Program-made: the position numbers and the translations under genes
Assembly (NCBI RefSeq): GCF_027595985.1
Contig: NC_073304.1
Location: 218,496,000-218,559,999 of the forward strand
Source: Sorex araneus
Taxonomy: Eukaryota > Chordata > Mammalia > Eulipotyphla > Soricidae
Direction: 5' to 3'
Length of the DNA stretch: 64,000 bases
The notes under the pieces: generated by a model
The model's input: only the letters and a program-made list of their open reading frames with translations
Database searches by the model: none
Told to the model about the DNA's origin: nothing
Shown: piece after piece, positions 11,641 to 22,360 of the stretch
Position numbering within the stretch: position 1 is the stretch's first letter
Layout: every line of letters starts with the position of its first letter

Positions 11641-12953
11641 TTGTGTATATATATGTATATTAGAAAACTAATATCCACAGTCAGAGAAAACAAGGGCTAG
11701 GAGGACCGGTTAATGGTTGGGATCAATCATAAGTATGTGAGGAATGAAAGGTAGGTAAACTATGTGTCTTACATGCCATGAAAGACTGAATCCTTTAAAC
11801 TTCCTCTCCCATGCTCTGAACAGAAATCCAAGCATCAATGCAGGTTCTTATTCGTCTCCCCCCATAGGAAACCCCAGTTCTGACTCCATCCAGCTGCACT
11901 GATTGTGCTCCCAGATAATCCCCAGTGTGTCTTGCAAGATCACACATCTGTGTGCCTTGTCGGAACTGAATAAGACTTTTCCTCTTATTCAGAGGCTTGG
12001 CCGCTGATCAGTCTTTCCCTTCGGTAACAGTTATCAGCCTTCGTATCATGAACGCGTGAGTGCTCTGTCACAGCTCATTTCCTATCCCAGAGTTCAAGTG
12101 TTCCCTTTTTATTACCTAACAGGGAGGCTTTGGGGAAAATCCTTCCTCTATTTCTTGCTTCTCACTCTCTTGTTTTCCCCAGACTCAATCTCTGATTTCT
12201 TTCCACGGGTTGGTTGATCTTTACCTTTCCAAATACAGGAGATGTTTTGCTCTCTTGGGTGGTCCAGAGATTGTGAGTTGACCAAAGGCCAATGTGATTG
12301 ATGACCAGATCCCCTGTTCCCATGGTCTGTACTTAAGGGTTAAGTACAAAACTTGGGTCAGCACTTAGCTTGCTGATTAATATTTTGACTTCGAATCAAA
12401 CAGTCTCAAAGTCTGAATATAAAGGAAATGTGTTTGTGCTTCACTCGGTGTGACAATGTATGTTGCTAAAGGTTCCCAGAAAAAGAAAGACCTATGAGAA
12501 TATGATTCCACAGCATTAGCAAACAGCCCTTTGTAGTGAAACTCCCATCCAAAGCGCAGGCTCAGTCTGGGAACACAATGGACACTCACCTGCTTAGAGG
12601 GGACCCTTGTATCCCCAGCCAAGCAGGTTGCCAGGTGCAGGGCTCTGCTCACAGACAGGGATGTGCACATGCAAAGGGTTGGGGTTCCATTACCAGAGAC
12701 CTACTTGAAGCTGTCCTCCTCCCTGGTCTCAGTCCCCAGTGTTATGTACTTACAGTCAACTGCCTGTGTGACTGCATCCAAGGCCTGCAACTGGTTCTGC
12801 CAGTTCTCAGCAATAGGACCTGGGGCAGGCCCCTTGCTCTCTGATTCTGCCCAAATGGGTGATGATGTGTGTTGGATAATTCAACATATGAGAAGTTTGA
12901 AGCAATCATAGACACAAAACGACAAAACAAGGTAGAGGTGATGGAATCAATGC

Positions 12954-12959
12954 TTTATT
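12954..12959 (-). promoter_or_regulatory. K2 poly(A) signal
   Basis: AATAAA on the minus strand about 560 bp past the K2 stop, in the duplicated 3' flank. Confidence 0.7.
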
Positions 12960-13414
12960 AGGAGCAGAGAAGCAGTGGTCCTTTCAGGCAGGAAGAACAC
13001 ACAGTAACCATGGGGGGGGGGGGTGTCAGCACAGGGCACAGATGAACACGCTGGAGGCAAACAACCACCAGGTATCAACCAAGCCCTGCCAATCTATAAT
13101 GAGGGGTTTCCATTTCCTGTCCCAACTTCTTGAATGAAAGATGGCAGCAGTCACTTTCTGGGACTTGAGTCCACGGCTCTGGGTCCAGGACAGTGATCCT
13201 GACCAGCAGTGGGACCATGGAAGCCCAAATCAGCTCAGAAGTTTGTCCTTCTGTCCATGGTCACAATCTGCTGGCAGGATGACCTCTGGGCTGGGACAGT
13301 GTGTGTGTCCCCTACAGGGAGAGGAGATTGATCATGGGGGATTGGCATGTCTGGTAGGTGTGAGGATGGGCGGTTTTCCAGGGAGGTGATGGGTCTGTGT
13401 TGTGTGAATCTGCT

Positions 13415-13484
13415 ACAGCAAGGGCAGCAGCCAGGTGGGCAGGAACTACTCACACAAATTGGTCTGCAGCAGGTGTTGTTCAGC
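13415..13484 (-). pseudogene. Out-of-frame KAP C-terminal remnant after K2
   Basis: The frame reads TCCRPICVSSSCPPGCCPCCS and continues without the stop seen in the K1 and K6 copies. It is thus further decayed (C to S, stop lost). Confidence 0.55.
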
Positions 13485-13517
13485 AGGTGGTTTGGCAGCA
13501 GGGTGGGGGCAGCAAGG

Positions 13518-14861
13518 CTAGCAGCAGGGCTTGCAGCAGGAAGGTGGGGAGCAGCAGCCAGAGCAGCAGGGAGGGCAGCAGGGCCTGCAGCAGCAGGGGA
13601 CGCAGCAGACTTTGCAGCAGCAGCAGGGCTTACAGCAAGGAACGCAGCAGGGTTTGCAGCAAGGGGGGCAGCAGGGGGAGCAGCAGGGCTTGCAGCAGGG
13701 GCTGCAGCAGGGGGAGCAGCAGGGCTTGCAGCAGGGGCTGCAGCAGGGGGAGCAACAGGGCTTGCAGCAGGGGCTACAGCAGGGGGAGCAGCAGGGCTTG
13801 CAGCAGGGGCTGCAGCAGGGGCTACAGCAGGGGGAGCAGCAGGGCTTGCAGCAGGGGCTGCAGCAGGGGGAGCAACAGGGTTTACAGCAAGGGGAGCAGC
13901 AGGGGGAGCAGCAGGGCTTGCAGCAGGGGCTGCAGCAGGGGGAGCAGCAGGGCTTGCAGCAGGGGCTGCAGCAGGGGGAGCAGCAGGGCTTGCAGCAGGA
14001 AGGTGGGGAGCAGCAGCCAGAGCAGCAGGGAGGGCAGCAGGGCCTGCAGCAGCAGGGGACGCAGCAGACTTTGCAGCAGCAGCAGGGCTTACAGCAAGGA
14101 ACGCAGCAGGGTTTGCAGCAAGGGGGGCAGCAGGGGGAGCAGCATGGGGAGCAGCAGGGTTTACAGCAAGGGGAGCAGCAGGGGGAGCAGCAGGGCTTGC
14201 AGCAGGGGCTGCAGCAGGGGGAGCAGCATGGTTTACAGCAAGGGGAGCAGCAGGGGGAGCAGCAAGGCTTGCAGCAGGGGCTGCAGCAGGGGGAGCAGCA
14301 GGGCTTGCAGCAGGGGCTGCAGCAGGGGGAGCAGCAGGGTTTACAGCAAGGGGAGCAGCAGGGGGAGCAGCAGGGCTTGCAGCAGGGGCTGCAGCAGGGG
14401 GAGCAGCAGGGTTTACAGCAGGGGGAGCAGCAGGGCTTGCAGCAGGGGCTGCAGCAGGGGGAGCAACAGGGCTTGCAGCAGGGGCTACAGCAGGGGGAGC
14501 AGCAGGGCTTGCAGCAGGGGCTGCAGCAGGGGCTACAGCAGGGGGAGCAGCAGGGCTTGCAGCAGGGGCTGCAGCAGGGGGAGCAGCAGGGCTTGCAGCA
14601 GGGGCTGCAGCAGGGGGAGCAGCAGGGCTTGCAGCAGGAAGGTGGGGAGCAGCAGCCAGAGCAGCAGGGAGGGCAGCAGGGCCTGCAGCAGCAGGGGACG
14701 CAGCAGACTTTGCAGCAGCAGCAGGGTTTACAGCAAGGAACGCAGCAGGGTTTGCAGCAGGGGGGGCAGCAGGGGGAGCAGCAGGGGGAGCAGCAGGGAG
14801 AACAGCAGGGCTTGCAGCAGCACGAGGGCTGGCAGCAAGGGGAGCAACAGGTGTGGGTCAT
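13518..14861 (-). CDS. K2: KRTAP9-like ultra-high-cysteine KAP with internally triplicated module
   Basis: 447-codon intronless ORF. The start is ATG 14861 ([15 protein letters not shown]), not the more upstream in-frame Met at 14969, because TATA lies at 14936-14943 and the [11 protein letters not shown] start is typical of KRTAP9. The body is CC-S-P and CC-K-P tetrapeptides (12-bp DNA unit). A distinctive module ([19 protein letters not shown] to [10 protein letters not shown]) occurs three times, around 14629-14770, 13989-14130 and 13521-13673, spaced 639 and 459 bp, both multiples of three. Human ultra-high-sulfur KAPs are usually under ~300 residues, so this is long. It is the inverted-duplicate partner of K6 and shares 3' flanking DNA with K1. 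Repeat length could be affected by assembly. Confidence 0.88.
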   Translation of the reverse strand: MTHTCCSPCCQPSCCCKPCCSPCCSPCCSPCCPPCCKPCCVPCCKPCCCCKVCCVPCCCRPCCPPCCSGCCSPPSCCKPCCSPCCSPCCKPCCSPCCSPCCKPCCSPCCSPCCSPCCKPCCSPCCSPCCKPCCSPCCSPCCKPCCSPCCKPCCSPCCSPCCKPCCSPCCSPCCKPCCSPCCSPCCKPCCSPCCSPCCKPCCSPCCSPCCKPCCSPCCSPCCKPCCSPCCSPCCKPCCSPCCSPCCPPCCKPCCVPCCKPCCCCKVCCVPCCCRPCCPPCCSGCCSPPSCCKPCCSPCCSPCCKPCCSPCCSPCCKPCCSPCCSPCCKPCCSPCCSPCCKPCCSPCCSPCCSPCCKPCCSPCCSPCCKPCCSPCCSPCCKPCCSPCCSPCCKPCCSPCCPPCCKPCCVPCCKPCCCCKVCCVPCCCRPCCPPCCSGCCSPPSCCKPCC

Positions 14862-14935
14862 GGTGTCAGGGTCTGATTGTGGCCTCAGAACAGAGACAAA
14901 TTTTCCAGAATCTGACGTGCTCCTTCTTTCTGTAC

Positions 14936-14970
14936 CTTTTATACAACACTGTCCCCAAACATGGACCAAT
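14936..14970 (-). promoter_or_regulatory. K2 core promoter: CCAAT and TATA boxes
   Basis: TATAAAAG on the minus strand (14936-14943), 75 bp before the ATG, with CCAAT on the plus strand at 14966-14970. Confidence 0.78.
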
Positions 14971-15494
14971 CAGCAGTACCTTTCCTGGATGTTTAGGTGC
15001 ATTTCTCTAGGCCATGAGGATATGATCAAGGAAGTAGTTGTTCCTTAGAGATAAAAGTTATGTCATAATTGATTTGTTGTTTTTCTGATGGAGAACTATG
15101 CAATAGAAGCATTTTTCTGATATTAGAATTGTGAATATCCTTCCCTAAGTCACTTAAATTCAAGCTGTTTTCTCCTAGCTAAATATTCTGGTTAGTCTGA
15201 CAAGAGTTCAGAGCCATTGTCACTCCAGGTCTCTTTTTACATGACTTCTAATTAGTATTGCAGACACTTTTGAAGTCAGGTTGCAACAAATGAGTCACTA
15301 TGATGAGTTCAATTGACCTTAGGGATGCTTCTGTTCCACTCCCACCATAAAGGTTATATCCTCCTGCTGTAAGTAAATAATTTCAGCTAGAAAATATATA
15401 CTACCATATCCAGGCATTGCACTTAATGCTATAAATCTTGGAAAAGAGAAACAAGGGAAGTGAAAAACAATTCACCTCAGATTTCAATGTTTGT

Positions 15495-15632
15495 AGCACT
15501 GCCCTGTAGTGCTATTGTCCTGTTGTTCATCGATTTGCTGGAGCAGGCACCAGTAACATCTCCATTGTGAGACTTGTTGTTACTGTTTTTGGCATACCGA
15601 ATACGCCATGGGTAGCTTGCCAGGCTCTGCTG
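15495..15632 (-). mobile_element. tRNA-SINE tail type 2 fragment
   Basis: CATCGATTTGCTGGAGCAGG to TTGCCAGGCTCTGC; head missing. Confidence 0.75.
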
Positions 15633-15782
15633 TCAATGTTGGTATATTTCCTAAATCGATGCATTAGGAAATGGTGTTTCTATCCATGTAACGAATTAAG
15701 ATGCATTTTATGAATGTATAGTCAATGCCTCCCTTAGTATGATCCAGTTGATTTAATTTTAAGTTTAAATGATAACTTGTGT

Positions 15783-15953
15783 TGTTTTGTCTTGGGTACA
15801 CACCCAGTGATTCTAGGGGTTACCCCTGGCTCTGCACAGAGGAATTACTTCCATTGGTGCTTGGGTACCATATAGGATGCCAAGGATGGAAACCAGGTCA
15901 GTTGTGTGCAAGGCAAGCACCCTATCCACTGTACTGTCTCTTCAGACCCTTGA
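15783..15953 (-). mobile_element. tRNA-SINE, tail type 1, diverged
   Basis: Reverse orientation: GGTTACCCCTGGCTCTGCAC to GGCAAGCACCCTATCCACTG. Confidence 0.75.
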
Positions 15954-16780
15954 AATGATAACTTTTTAAAATAATAACTGCATTTCTCTTACTCTGTCTT
16001 ATTCAGAGATATTTATCTATCTCAAGATCAAAAAAGTCATGAATATAATCATATGAGGATTTAAAATGTTTAGTTTTGATCTTCAAGTTTTAATATCCTT
16101 GTCATCATTATTTTTACATATTTTGGCTGACTGGAACAAAATTTATATTGTCCACATGCATATTTTTCTGGCTTTGATCATTGAACTTCTTTTATTTCTG
16201 TTTTTCTCCATTTTCATCTAAGTATGAGTAGTTTTCTCTCTTGGTCTTGGACACTAACCGATTGTTGATCAAGTTTATTAGATTTATATTTTGTAAGAAA
16301 GATTTGTTGGATTTATTGGTCTTTTTAATGATATCTTCATCAACTATTATTGATCAACTATTATGTTCATTTAGAATTTAGGTTGTTCAGTTTATTCAGT
16401 TTTCTTTCCTAATTTACTAGTATAAATATTTCATACTTTTGAGAATGTCTTTTGGTTTGTTGTAAATATTTAGCTGTTATTTCTCATTACCTCACCATCC
16501 TCTACATACGTGTTATGATATGTAACATTTTCATTACTCAGTTACACATCCCAAATTAGCAAGCAGTACTACATATGTTCAATAGAACATTAATGCACAA
16601 TGTATTTCTTGGCAAAGAAATAAGTATTACTTGATAAAAATGCCTGATAAATTTAGCATAGTATCCCCCACTAGAATAGTAATAGTAAACATTTGATTAG
16701 TACAATGCCCAGGATATGAAAACAACTCAACAACAATAACAAAAATTTTAATAAAAAAATTTGTTTAAGAAGTGCAAGAT

Positions 16781-16945
16781 GGGGGCTAGAGCAATAGTAC
16801 AGTTTGCCTTGCACGTAGCTGACTCGGGTTCGATTCCCAGAATTCCATATGGTCCCCTGAGCACCTCCAGGAGTAATTCCTGAGTGCAGAGCCAGGAATA
16901 ACTCCTGTGCATCGACAGGTGCGACACCATCCCCCCAAATGAAAA
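16781..16945 (+). mobile_element. tRNA-SINE, tail type 1
   Basis: Head GGGGCTAGAGCAATAGTACA with a short deletion, and the tail CATATGGTCCCCTGAGC. Confidence 0.85.
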
Positions 16946-17024
16946 GAGGTGCAAGATGTATTTTATGGACACTGCAAAATATTATTGATATAAATAAATA
17001 AAATTTATTTTTTGTTTGTTTATT

Positions 17025-17197
17025 TTTGTTTTGTGGCCACATCCAGCAATGTTCAGGGATTACTCCTGGTCTGCACTCAAGAGTTACTTCTACTGGTGCT
17101 CAAAGGACTATATGGGATGTCAGGGATCAAACATGGGTCAGCCATGTGTAAGGCAAGTCCCCTACCCTCAGTTGGAGCGATAGCTCCAACCCCAATA
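17025..17197 (-). mobile_element. tRNA-SINE, tail type 1, diverged
   Basis: Reverse orientation: GGCCACATCCAGCAATG to GGAGCGATAGCTCCAACC. Confidence 0.78.
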
Positions 17198-17199
17198 AT

Positions 17200-19000
17200 G
17201 AAATTTACAAAAGGAAAAGGAATCTGATTCTCATAGTTTAGAAGGTGTAATATTGTTAAAAAGTCAGGTTTCACCAAACTATAAATTCAATACAATTCCT
17301 ATGAAATTCAGTCTGCTTATAAAAAAGTGACCTTCAAAATTAAAGGAACCAGAAAAAGGAAGAGGAATTCCAAACTCCTGGATTGGAAGACTTAATATTG
17401 TAAAGATTTCAGTGCTTCCTAAAATGAGCCACAATTTCAGAACAATCCCTAACTAATACCAATCTGTTTTATGTAGCCATTAAAAATGACCGTCAACTTC
17501 AGATGGAAATTCAAGGGGCCCAGAATAAACACAGGAGTCCTGAAAACAAGGACATAGTTAGAGGATTCCTGTTCCCCAATTTCAAAACATCATACAGTGC
17601 TATATGCTATATACTCAACTCAATGTAGTTGTGGCATAAGGAAGGACATAGACCAATGACAGAGAATCAAGAATTCAAAAATTAGCTCACAAATTTATAT
17701 TCAAGGGTATTACAATAATTGAGCGGCAAAAGAATGTTTTTTCTTAAATGGCTTCAGAATGAAATACAACAACCTTCACACACTTCCCTCTTATTGTGGT
17801 GGGAAGGTGCTTGGTGGTGGGATTGGTATTTAAATATTATCTGTAATGAACTATTGTGAACTGCTTTTATAAAAATAATATATATATAAGAATGTTCTTT
17901 TCAAGAAAGGATATTATGACTGTGTTTCTACAGACAAAGAATGACATTAGGCTCTCACACCATCTGGATTATTAACTCAAAAGGGATCAGATTACATGCC
18001 AAACATGTAAGTGGTAAGATTTTAGCAATATTAGAAGGAAATCACACACAAAATATTATGGACCTTAGATTATGAAATGACAAATTAGCTATCATAGCAA
18101 AAATCATAAACAACTAAAAAAATGGATCAGCCAGATTTTATCACAAATAAAATATGCATATTTCTCAGTATATATAATATAAACTATACACGTAGCCTAT
18201 GGGTGTATGAAAAGATTCATAATCAGTTTTTGGTCAATTACACATAACATTCATAATGTGATACCTCTTACTACCCACCAAAATCTCTTGAATAAAATAT
18301 TATGCAACCATAAATTGGTAAGGAAGGAAGGAAGATCACCTTCCTAGATGGCTGGTGGGAATAAAAATAAGTCTGACTTGGGAAACATGAAAGCATTTTC
18401 CCCAAAAACTAAATACATATTTAACTGTCACCTAGCCACTGATTTTTACCCAAGACAAATGAGAAAATACATTGGCATGGATAAAAGATAGTTGCATGCA
18501 ATATTCATAGCAGCAACACTAATTATAACCAAAAATTGGACATAATCACAATACCCACCAATGGTCAATAGATATATTTAATGTGAGATACTGTATGGGG
18601 TAAATATTATTTGTAAAAAAGTGACTGCTCATATATGGTTGATAGGGGCATGGGAAGAAGGTAATGTATTTATATGGAAATTGCTATAAAAACCTGTAAG
18701 TGCATTTACAAATAATTTTGTTTCAGTTACCAAATAGTCAAAAGTTTCTAATTTTCTCTAAACATCATCTGCTCTGTTTTCATCTACCTCAGTTCTTCCC
18801 AATAAGCTATTAAGAGAGTAAGATCATAAAATTCAATAAGCTAATAAAATCCTATTAAGAGTTTCTGTAAAAATGAATATGGAAATAAAATATTGTGAAA
18901 TAAAACATTCAGCCACAAAAAGAAGGAAGTGATGATTACATTCTACAATTAAATGAATGTTGAAAATAATTATGTGAAATGTTCAGAAAAGACAAATTCA
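17200..19000 (+). mobile_element. Ancient L1 remnant(s)
   Basis: Degenerate L1 ORF2-like plus-strand sequence (17280-17720, 18240-18620). It is interrupted by the repeat at 17735-17890 and contains no usable frame. Confidence 0.5.
17735..17890 (+). repeat. Unclassified interspersed repeat (tail 3)
   Basis: Shares CTTCCCTCTTA, TATCTGTAATGAACTATTG and flanking text with 30215-30360. Confidence 0.55.
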
Positions 19001-19144
19001 TGGGAACTGAAGGTAGATCAGCTTATGCCACACACGAAAAAGAAAAGAAGAAAATGGGACAAGGATGTGGATCTATCGTAGAACACTTGCCTGCATGTAT
19101 GAGGCCTGGTTTGACCTGAGCACTACAAAAAAGTGACTGGAAAC

Positions 19145-19275
19145 AGGATCACTGTATCACTGTCATCCCATTGTTCATCGGTTTACCCGAGCGGGCGCCA
19201 TTCGTAACATCTCCATTCGTCCCAGCCCTGAGATTTTAGCAGCCTCTCCATACTCATCTTTCTCAATGATTGGTC
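19145..19275 (-). mobile_element. SINE tail type 2 fragment
   Basis: CACTGTCATCCCATTGTTC to GATTTTAGCAGCCTCTCC, matching the longer tail found at 45585-46240. Confidence 0.65.
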
Positions 19276-19958
19276 TTGGTATAAAAGTATATAAAACACA
19301 CTAAAGAATTTGATCTCTTCAAATAGTATCCTTTAAATTGATTTATGTAACAAATATTTGGAAAGAGAAATATTAAAGCTAATGTTTACCAATGAATATG
19401 TTGTGACTCTGAAAGTTGCTTTGCTTTAATAAATAAGTGTAAGATCTTATAAATAACTTAAACTGATAAAATTTATCTTTAGAATAAATGACTTAGTGTC
19501 CTTTTACTTTACTTACTTATTTTACTGATTAATATAATGTGGAATGAGATAGTGGCAAGGTTTCATAACTTGCTAAGTACATTAAAAGCTACTGAAACAG
19601 TGTCAGGAGATAGTAAGGAAGTACTATACATGCCTAGTACATGGTCCCCCCAAAACTTCACACAGCATTGCCTGGTGCAACCCCAAAGCACCCACACAAA
19701 AAAAATCTCCACCAGGTGTTGCCCGGGAGACTCCCAGCACCACTAGGGAGATCCAAGGACCCCAGTATCACAGGGCTCAAGCAGCACCCACATCCTTGAG
19801 CTCTCATGTTGAACCTCTGCCCCCTTGATCTCCTGAGCATTAGTTGGGAAGCACAAACTAACAGACTAATGATTTACATCGAAAAATTAAGACTTTGATG
19901 ATAAAAAATTAAATACCATTATCTTTTAAAAATACATAACTTCAGAAAAGATTTTCCT

Positions 19959-20131
19959 GGGGCTGGCGTGATAGTACAGAGGGTAGGGCATTTGTCTTGC
20001 AGGTGGCTGACCCAAGTTAGATCCCTGGCATTCCATATGGTCCCCCAAGCACTGCCAGGAGTAATTCCTGAGTGAGAATCAGGAGTAGCCCCTGAGCAAC
20101 GCTGGGTGTGACCCAAAAAGAAAAAAAGAGA
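19959..20131 (+). mobile_element. tRNA-SINE, tail type 1
   Basis: Flanked by a 15-bp direct repeat AGAAAAGATTTTCCT (19944-19958, 20132-20146). Confidence 0.9.
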
Positions 20132-20222
20132 AGAAAAGATTTTCCTATCAAGAAAGTGCAAAGGTATTGGTAATCTCTACTTCTATTTATATTGTACTGA
20201 AAAAGTCAAGAGAAATGATAAT

Positions 20223-20400
20223 AGGGCTGGAGTGATAATGTAGCAGGTAGGGTTTTGCCTTGCATGTGGCCTTACAGATTCTATGCCTGATACCACATAC
20301 GCCCCCCCCCCCCGCATGCCAGGAGTGATTCCTGAGCACAAATCCAGGAGTAAGTACCAAGCATTGCTGGATGTGGCCCACTGCCCCCCCCAAAAAACAG
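20223..20400 (+). mobile_element. tRNA-SINE, tail type 1, diverged
   Basis: Head GGGCTGGAGTGATAATGTAG and tail TTCCTGAGCACAAATCCAGG, with a C run inside. Confidence 0.8.
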
Positions 20401-21477
20401 ATAACTGAATTTATGAATAAATAATTTGATGCAAAATATACATACATATAACTAAGATGCACAAAGAAAATCTAAAGCAATCTATGGTGATACAACTGGA
20501 TTGACAGACATATTTGATACTTATAAGATCAGAATCAGAATATATAAGAAATAAGAAATTGACAACCAAAAAATTAAAAAAAACCATCATGGGGAAAAAA
20601 AGCACCAGATGTTGAATAACCATAATCACTGAAGAATGAAAATTAACATCATTATATATCAGAGGAATTCAGCAGATTCATACCATCAGAGTTTACAAGG
20701 AATAGTGCTGGCAGTGAAAGGCGAACATGTGTTCATTCTTTCTTCTAATTTCCATAGGAGGCTTTCCAAGACATTATGATCACATGCCTAAACAAATTCC
20801 CACATGAGAGAGGAAATAGGGCAAAAAATAGGGAAAGATTTATGACTGAAAACTTTCTGATTAGTAGAAATGCAGCTGTTACAATCTCAAATAGACTACA
20901 TCTCTTCTAGCTATTCTCCCCATTTTCAAAAAGTCAACATGTGCACATAGGGATATATATAAGGCCAGCTAGCAAAGAAGCTAGAACAGAGGGCTTTGAT
21001 GCAGTTGGAGCTCACGGTACTGCTTCTGTCTCTATTCTCTGGCTTCGTGTTGATTTGCAGATGTAAAAGGACTTAGCCACTATCTTTTTCTGAAGCAGCT
21101 TTGAAAGAACTGGAGCACATTTATTCAAGGCTACCACAAGACGGACAGGTGCTGGAACTATGAATCAGACTTTGGGGCCAGCAGATGGGGTCCTGCAGTG
21201 CGATTCACTCACCACAAACTGCATCAGCACCCCCAGCTCTCAGAACACTTCCCATTCCCAGAAGCACCAACAGACCAGAGCTGAGAGGGGGCGTCACATG
21301 ACCAGAAAAGATGTTGGTAAGGATTGCTGTCTCTCTCCCTTCAGGAAAAGATGTTAACTAGTGCTCTCAATTATGAAAAGTTTGGAATAATCATTGACAG
21401 ACTCATCAAAACACAAGGAAAACCGTCTTCCTTGACATTTTCCAGGAACCACCAAAATAACTAGGAGCCCTTTGCTT

Positions 21478-21510
21478 ATTGGTGTGAGCCTGGAGGGCCA
21501 GGGTATAAAA
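21478..21510 (+). promoter_or_regulatory. K3 core promoter: ATTGG and TATA boxes
   Basis: ATTGG at 21478-21482 and TATAAAA at 21504-21510, about 60 bp before the ATG. K5 has the equivalent inverted copy. Confidence 0.8.
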
Positions 21511-21568
21511 GCTCCAGCTGAGAAGTCAGCAGAATCTACACACACATCTCCCCACCACCTCCACCACC

Positions 21569-21907
21569 ATGTGCTGCTCCCCTTGCTGCCAGCCCACCTG
21601 CGGTGGGTCCAGCTGCTGCCAGCCTTGCTGCTGCCGCCCTGTCACCTGCTGCACCACCACCTGCTCCAAGCCCTGCTGCTCCCCCTGCTGCTGCAAGCCC
21701 TGCTGCTCCCCCTGCTGCAGCCCCTGCTGCAAGCCCTGCTGCTCCCAGCCCTGCTGTGGCACCCCCTGCTGCCAGCCAGCCTGCTGCACCCCCGTGTACG
21801 TCCACAGAACCTGCTACCACCCCAACTGCTGCGCCCTGCTCGGGTGCCTCCCTGAGAGCTTCGGCTGCACGTCCTCGGGCCAATCCTGCGGTGGCTGCTG
21901 CTGCTGA
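21569..21907 (+). CDS. K3: keratin-associated protein, short ultra-high-cysteine
   Basis: 112-codon intronless ORF. The head is [17 protein letters not shown] followed by [13 protein letters not shown]. The middle has a short CC-x-P run. A cysteine-poorer tail has TPVYVHRTCYHPNCC, LLGCLPESFGC and SGQSCGGCCC. That tail resembles the APVY-RRTCYHP / CLPGCL block of KRTAP9 proteins, from memory of the family. TATA is at 21504-21510, the ATG sits in CCACCACCATGT, and AATAAA is at 22355-22360. K3 and K5 are the two arms of the large inverted duplication, with homology continuing at least 3 kb downstream. K3 looks fully functional. Confidence 0.9.
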   Translation: MCCSPCCQPTCGGSSCCQPCCCRPVTCCTTTCSKPCCSPCCCKPCCSPCCSPCCKPCCSQPCCGTPCCQPACCTPVYVHRTCYHPNCCALLGCLPESFGCTSSGQSCGGCCC

Positions 21908-22354
21908 GGGGCTCGCCAGGCCCCGCCCTCTGCCCACACATGTGCCCTCAGTCCCCCCACGCGCCTCTCAGGGACCTTCCCTTCTCACAGGGGGCTCCTG
22001 CCAGTGCGCGCCCCACAGGAGTTCTGTGCCTCCCCTGCTGCTCCTGAGCCTGTGAATCAGCTGGCTGGAGGGCGGAGCTCTTCCTCAGCGCTCTCCTGCC
22101 CCTTGTCTGTCCCTCCTGTGCCACCTTCATGCAGCCTTGAGAAGGAATGCTGGTCGTGGCTTTCACTCTGAAGCCAGGTCCAACCCGTCTCTCTAAGAAA
22201 ATTAAAAAATTAAACTCTCATGACTTTTTCACCACCTTCTGCCACTGACTCATAACCTTCATGTTTTCTTTATGAACGTAATGTTATCTCACTTCATCCC
22301 TCTTCATTATTTGGCTTGTCTCCAAAATGCAGGAGGCTTACCTCTGTAGTGCTA

Positions 22355-22360
22355 AATAAA
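22355..22360 (+). promoter_or_regulatory. K3 poly(A) signal
   Basis: AATAAA about 450 bp past the K3 stop. ATTAAA variants at 22201-22214 are alternatives. The inverted copy in K5 keeps this AATAAA. Confidence 0.65.

Larger units (their letters stand above)
7949..13525. repeat. Tandem segmental duplication, copy B (3' flank of K2)
   Basis: Partner of 1-4780. The shared region ends within the C-terminal coding module of K1 and K2. Confidence 0.92.

Noticed and set aside
13518-14861. Regular short repeats resembling a CRISPR array
   Set aside because: The 12-bp units are contiguous, lack unique spacers and encode a KAP in a mammalian genome.
13531-15048. Long Gln-rich, Ala/Gly-rich and Ser/Arg-rich frames opposite K2, with similar ones opposite or overlapping K1 and K3-K8
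   Set aside because: They are translations of the CC-x-P coding DNA in other frames. They have no promoter of their own, whereas the KAP frames have TATA, CCAAT, a conserved start and family homology.
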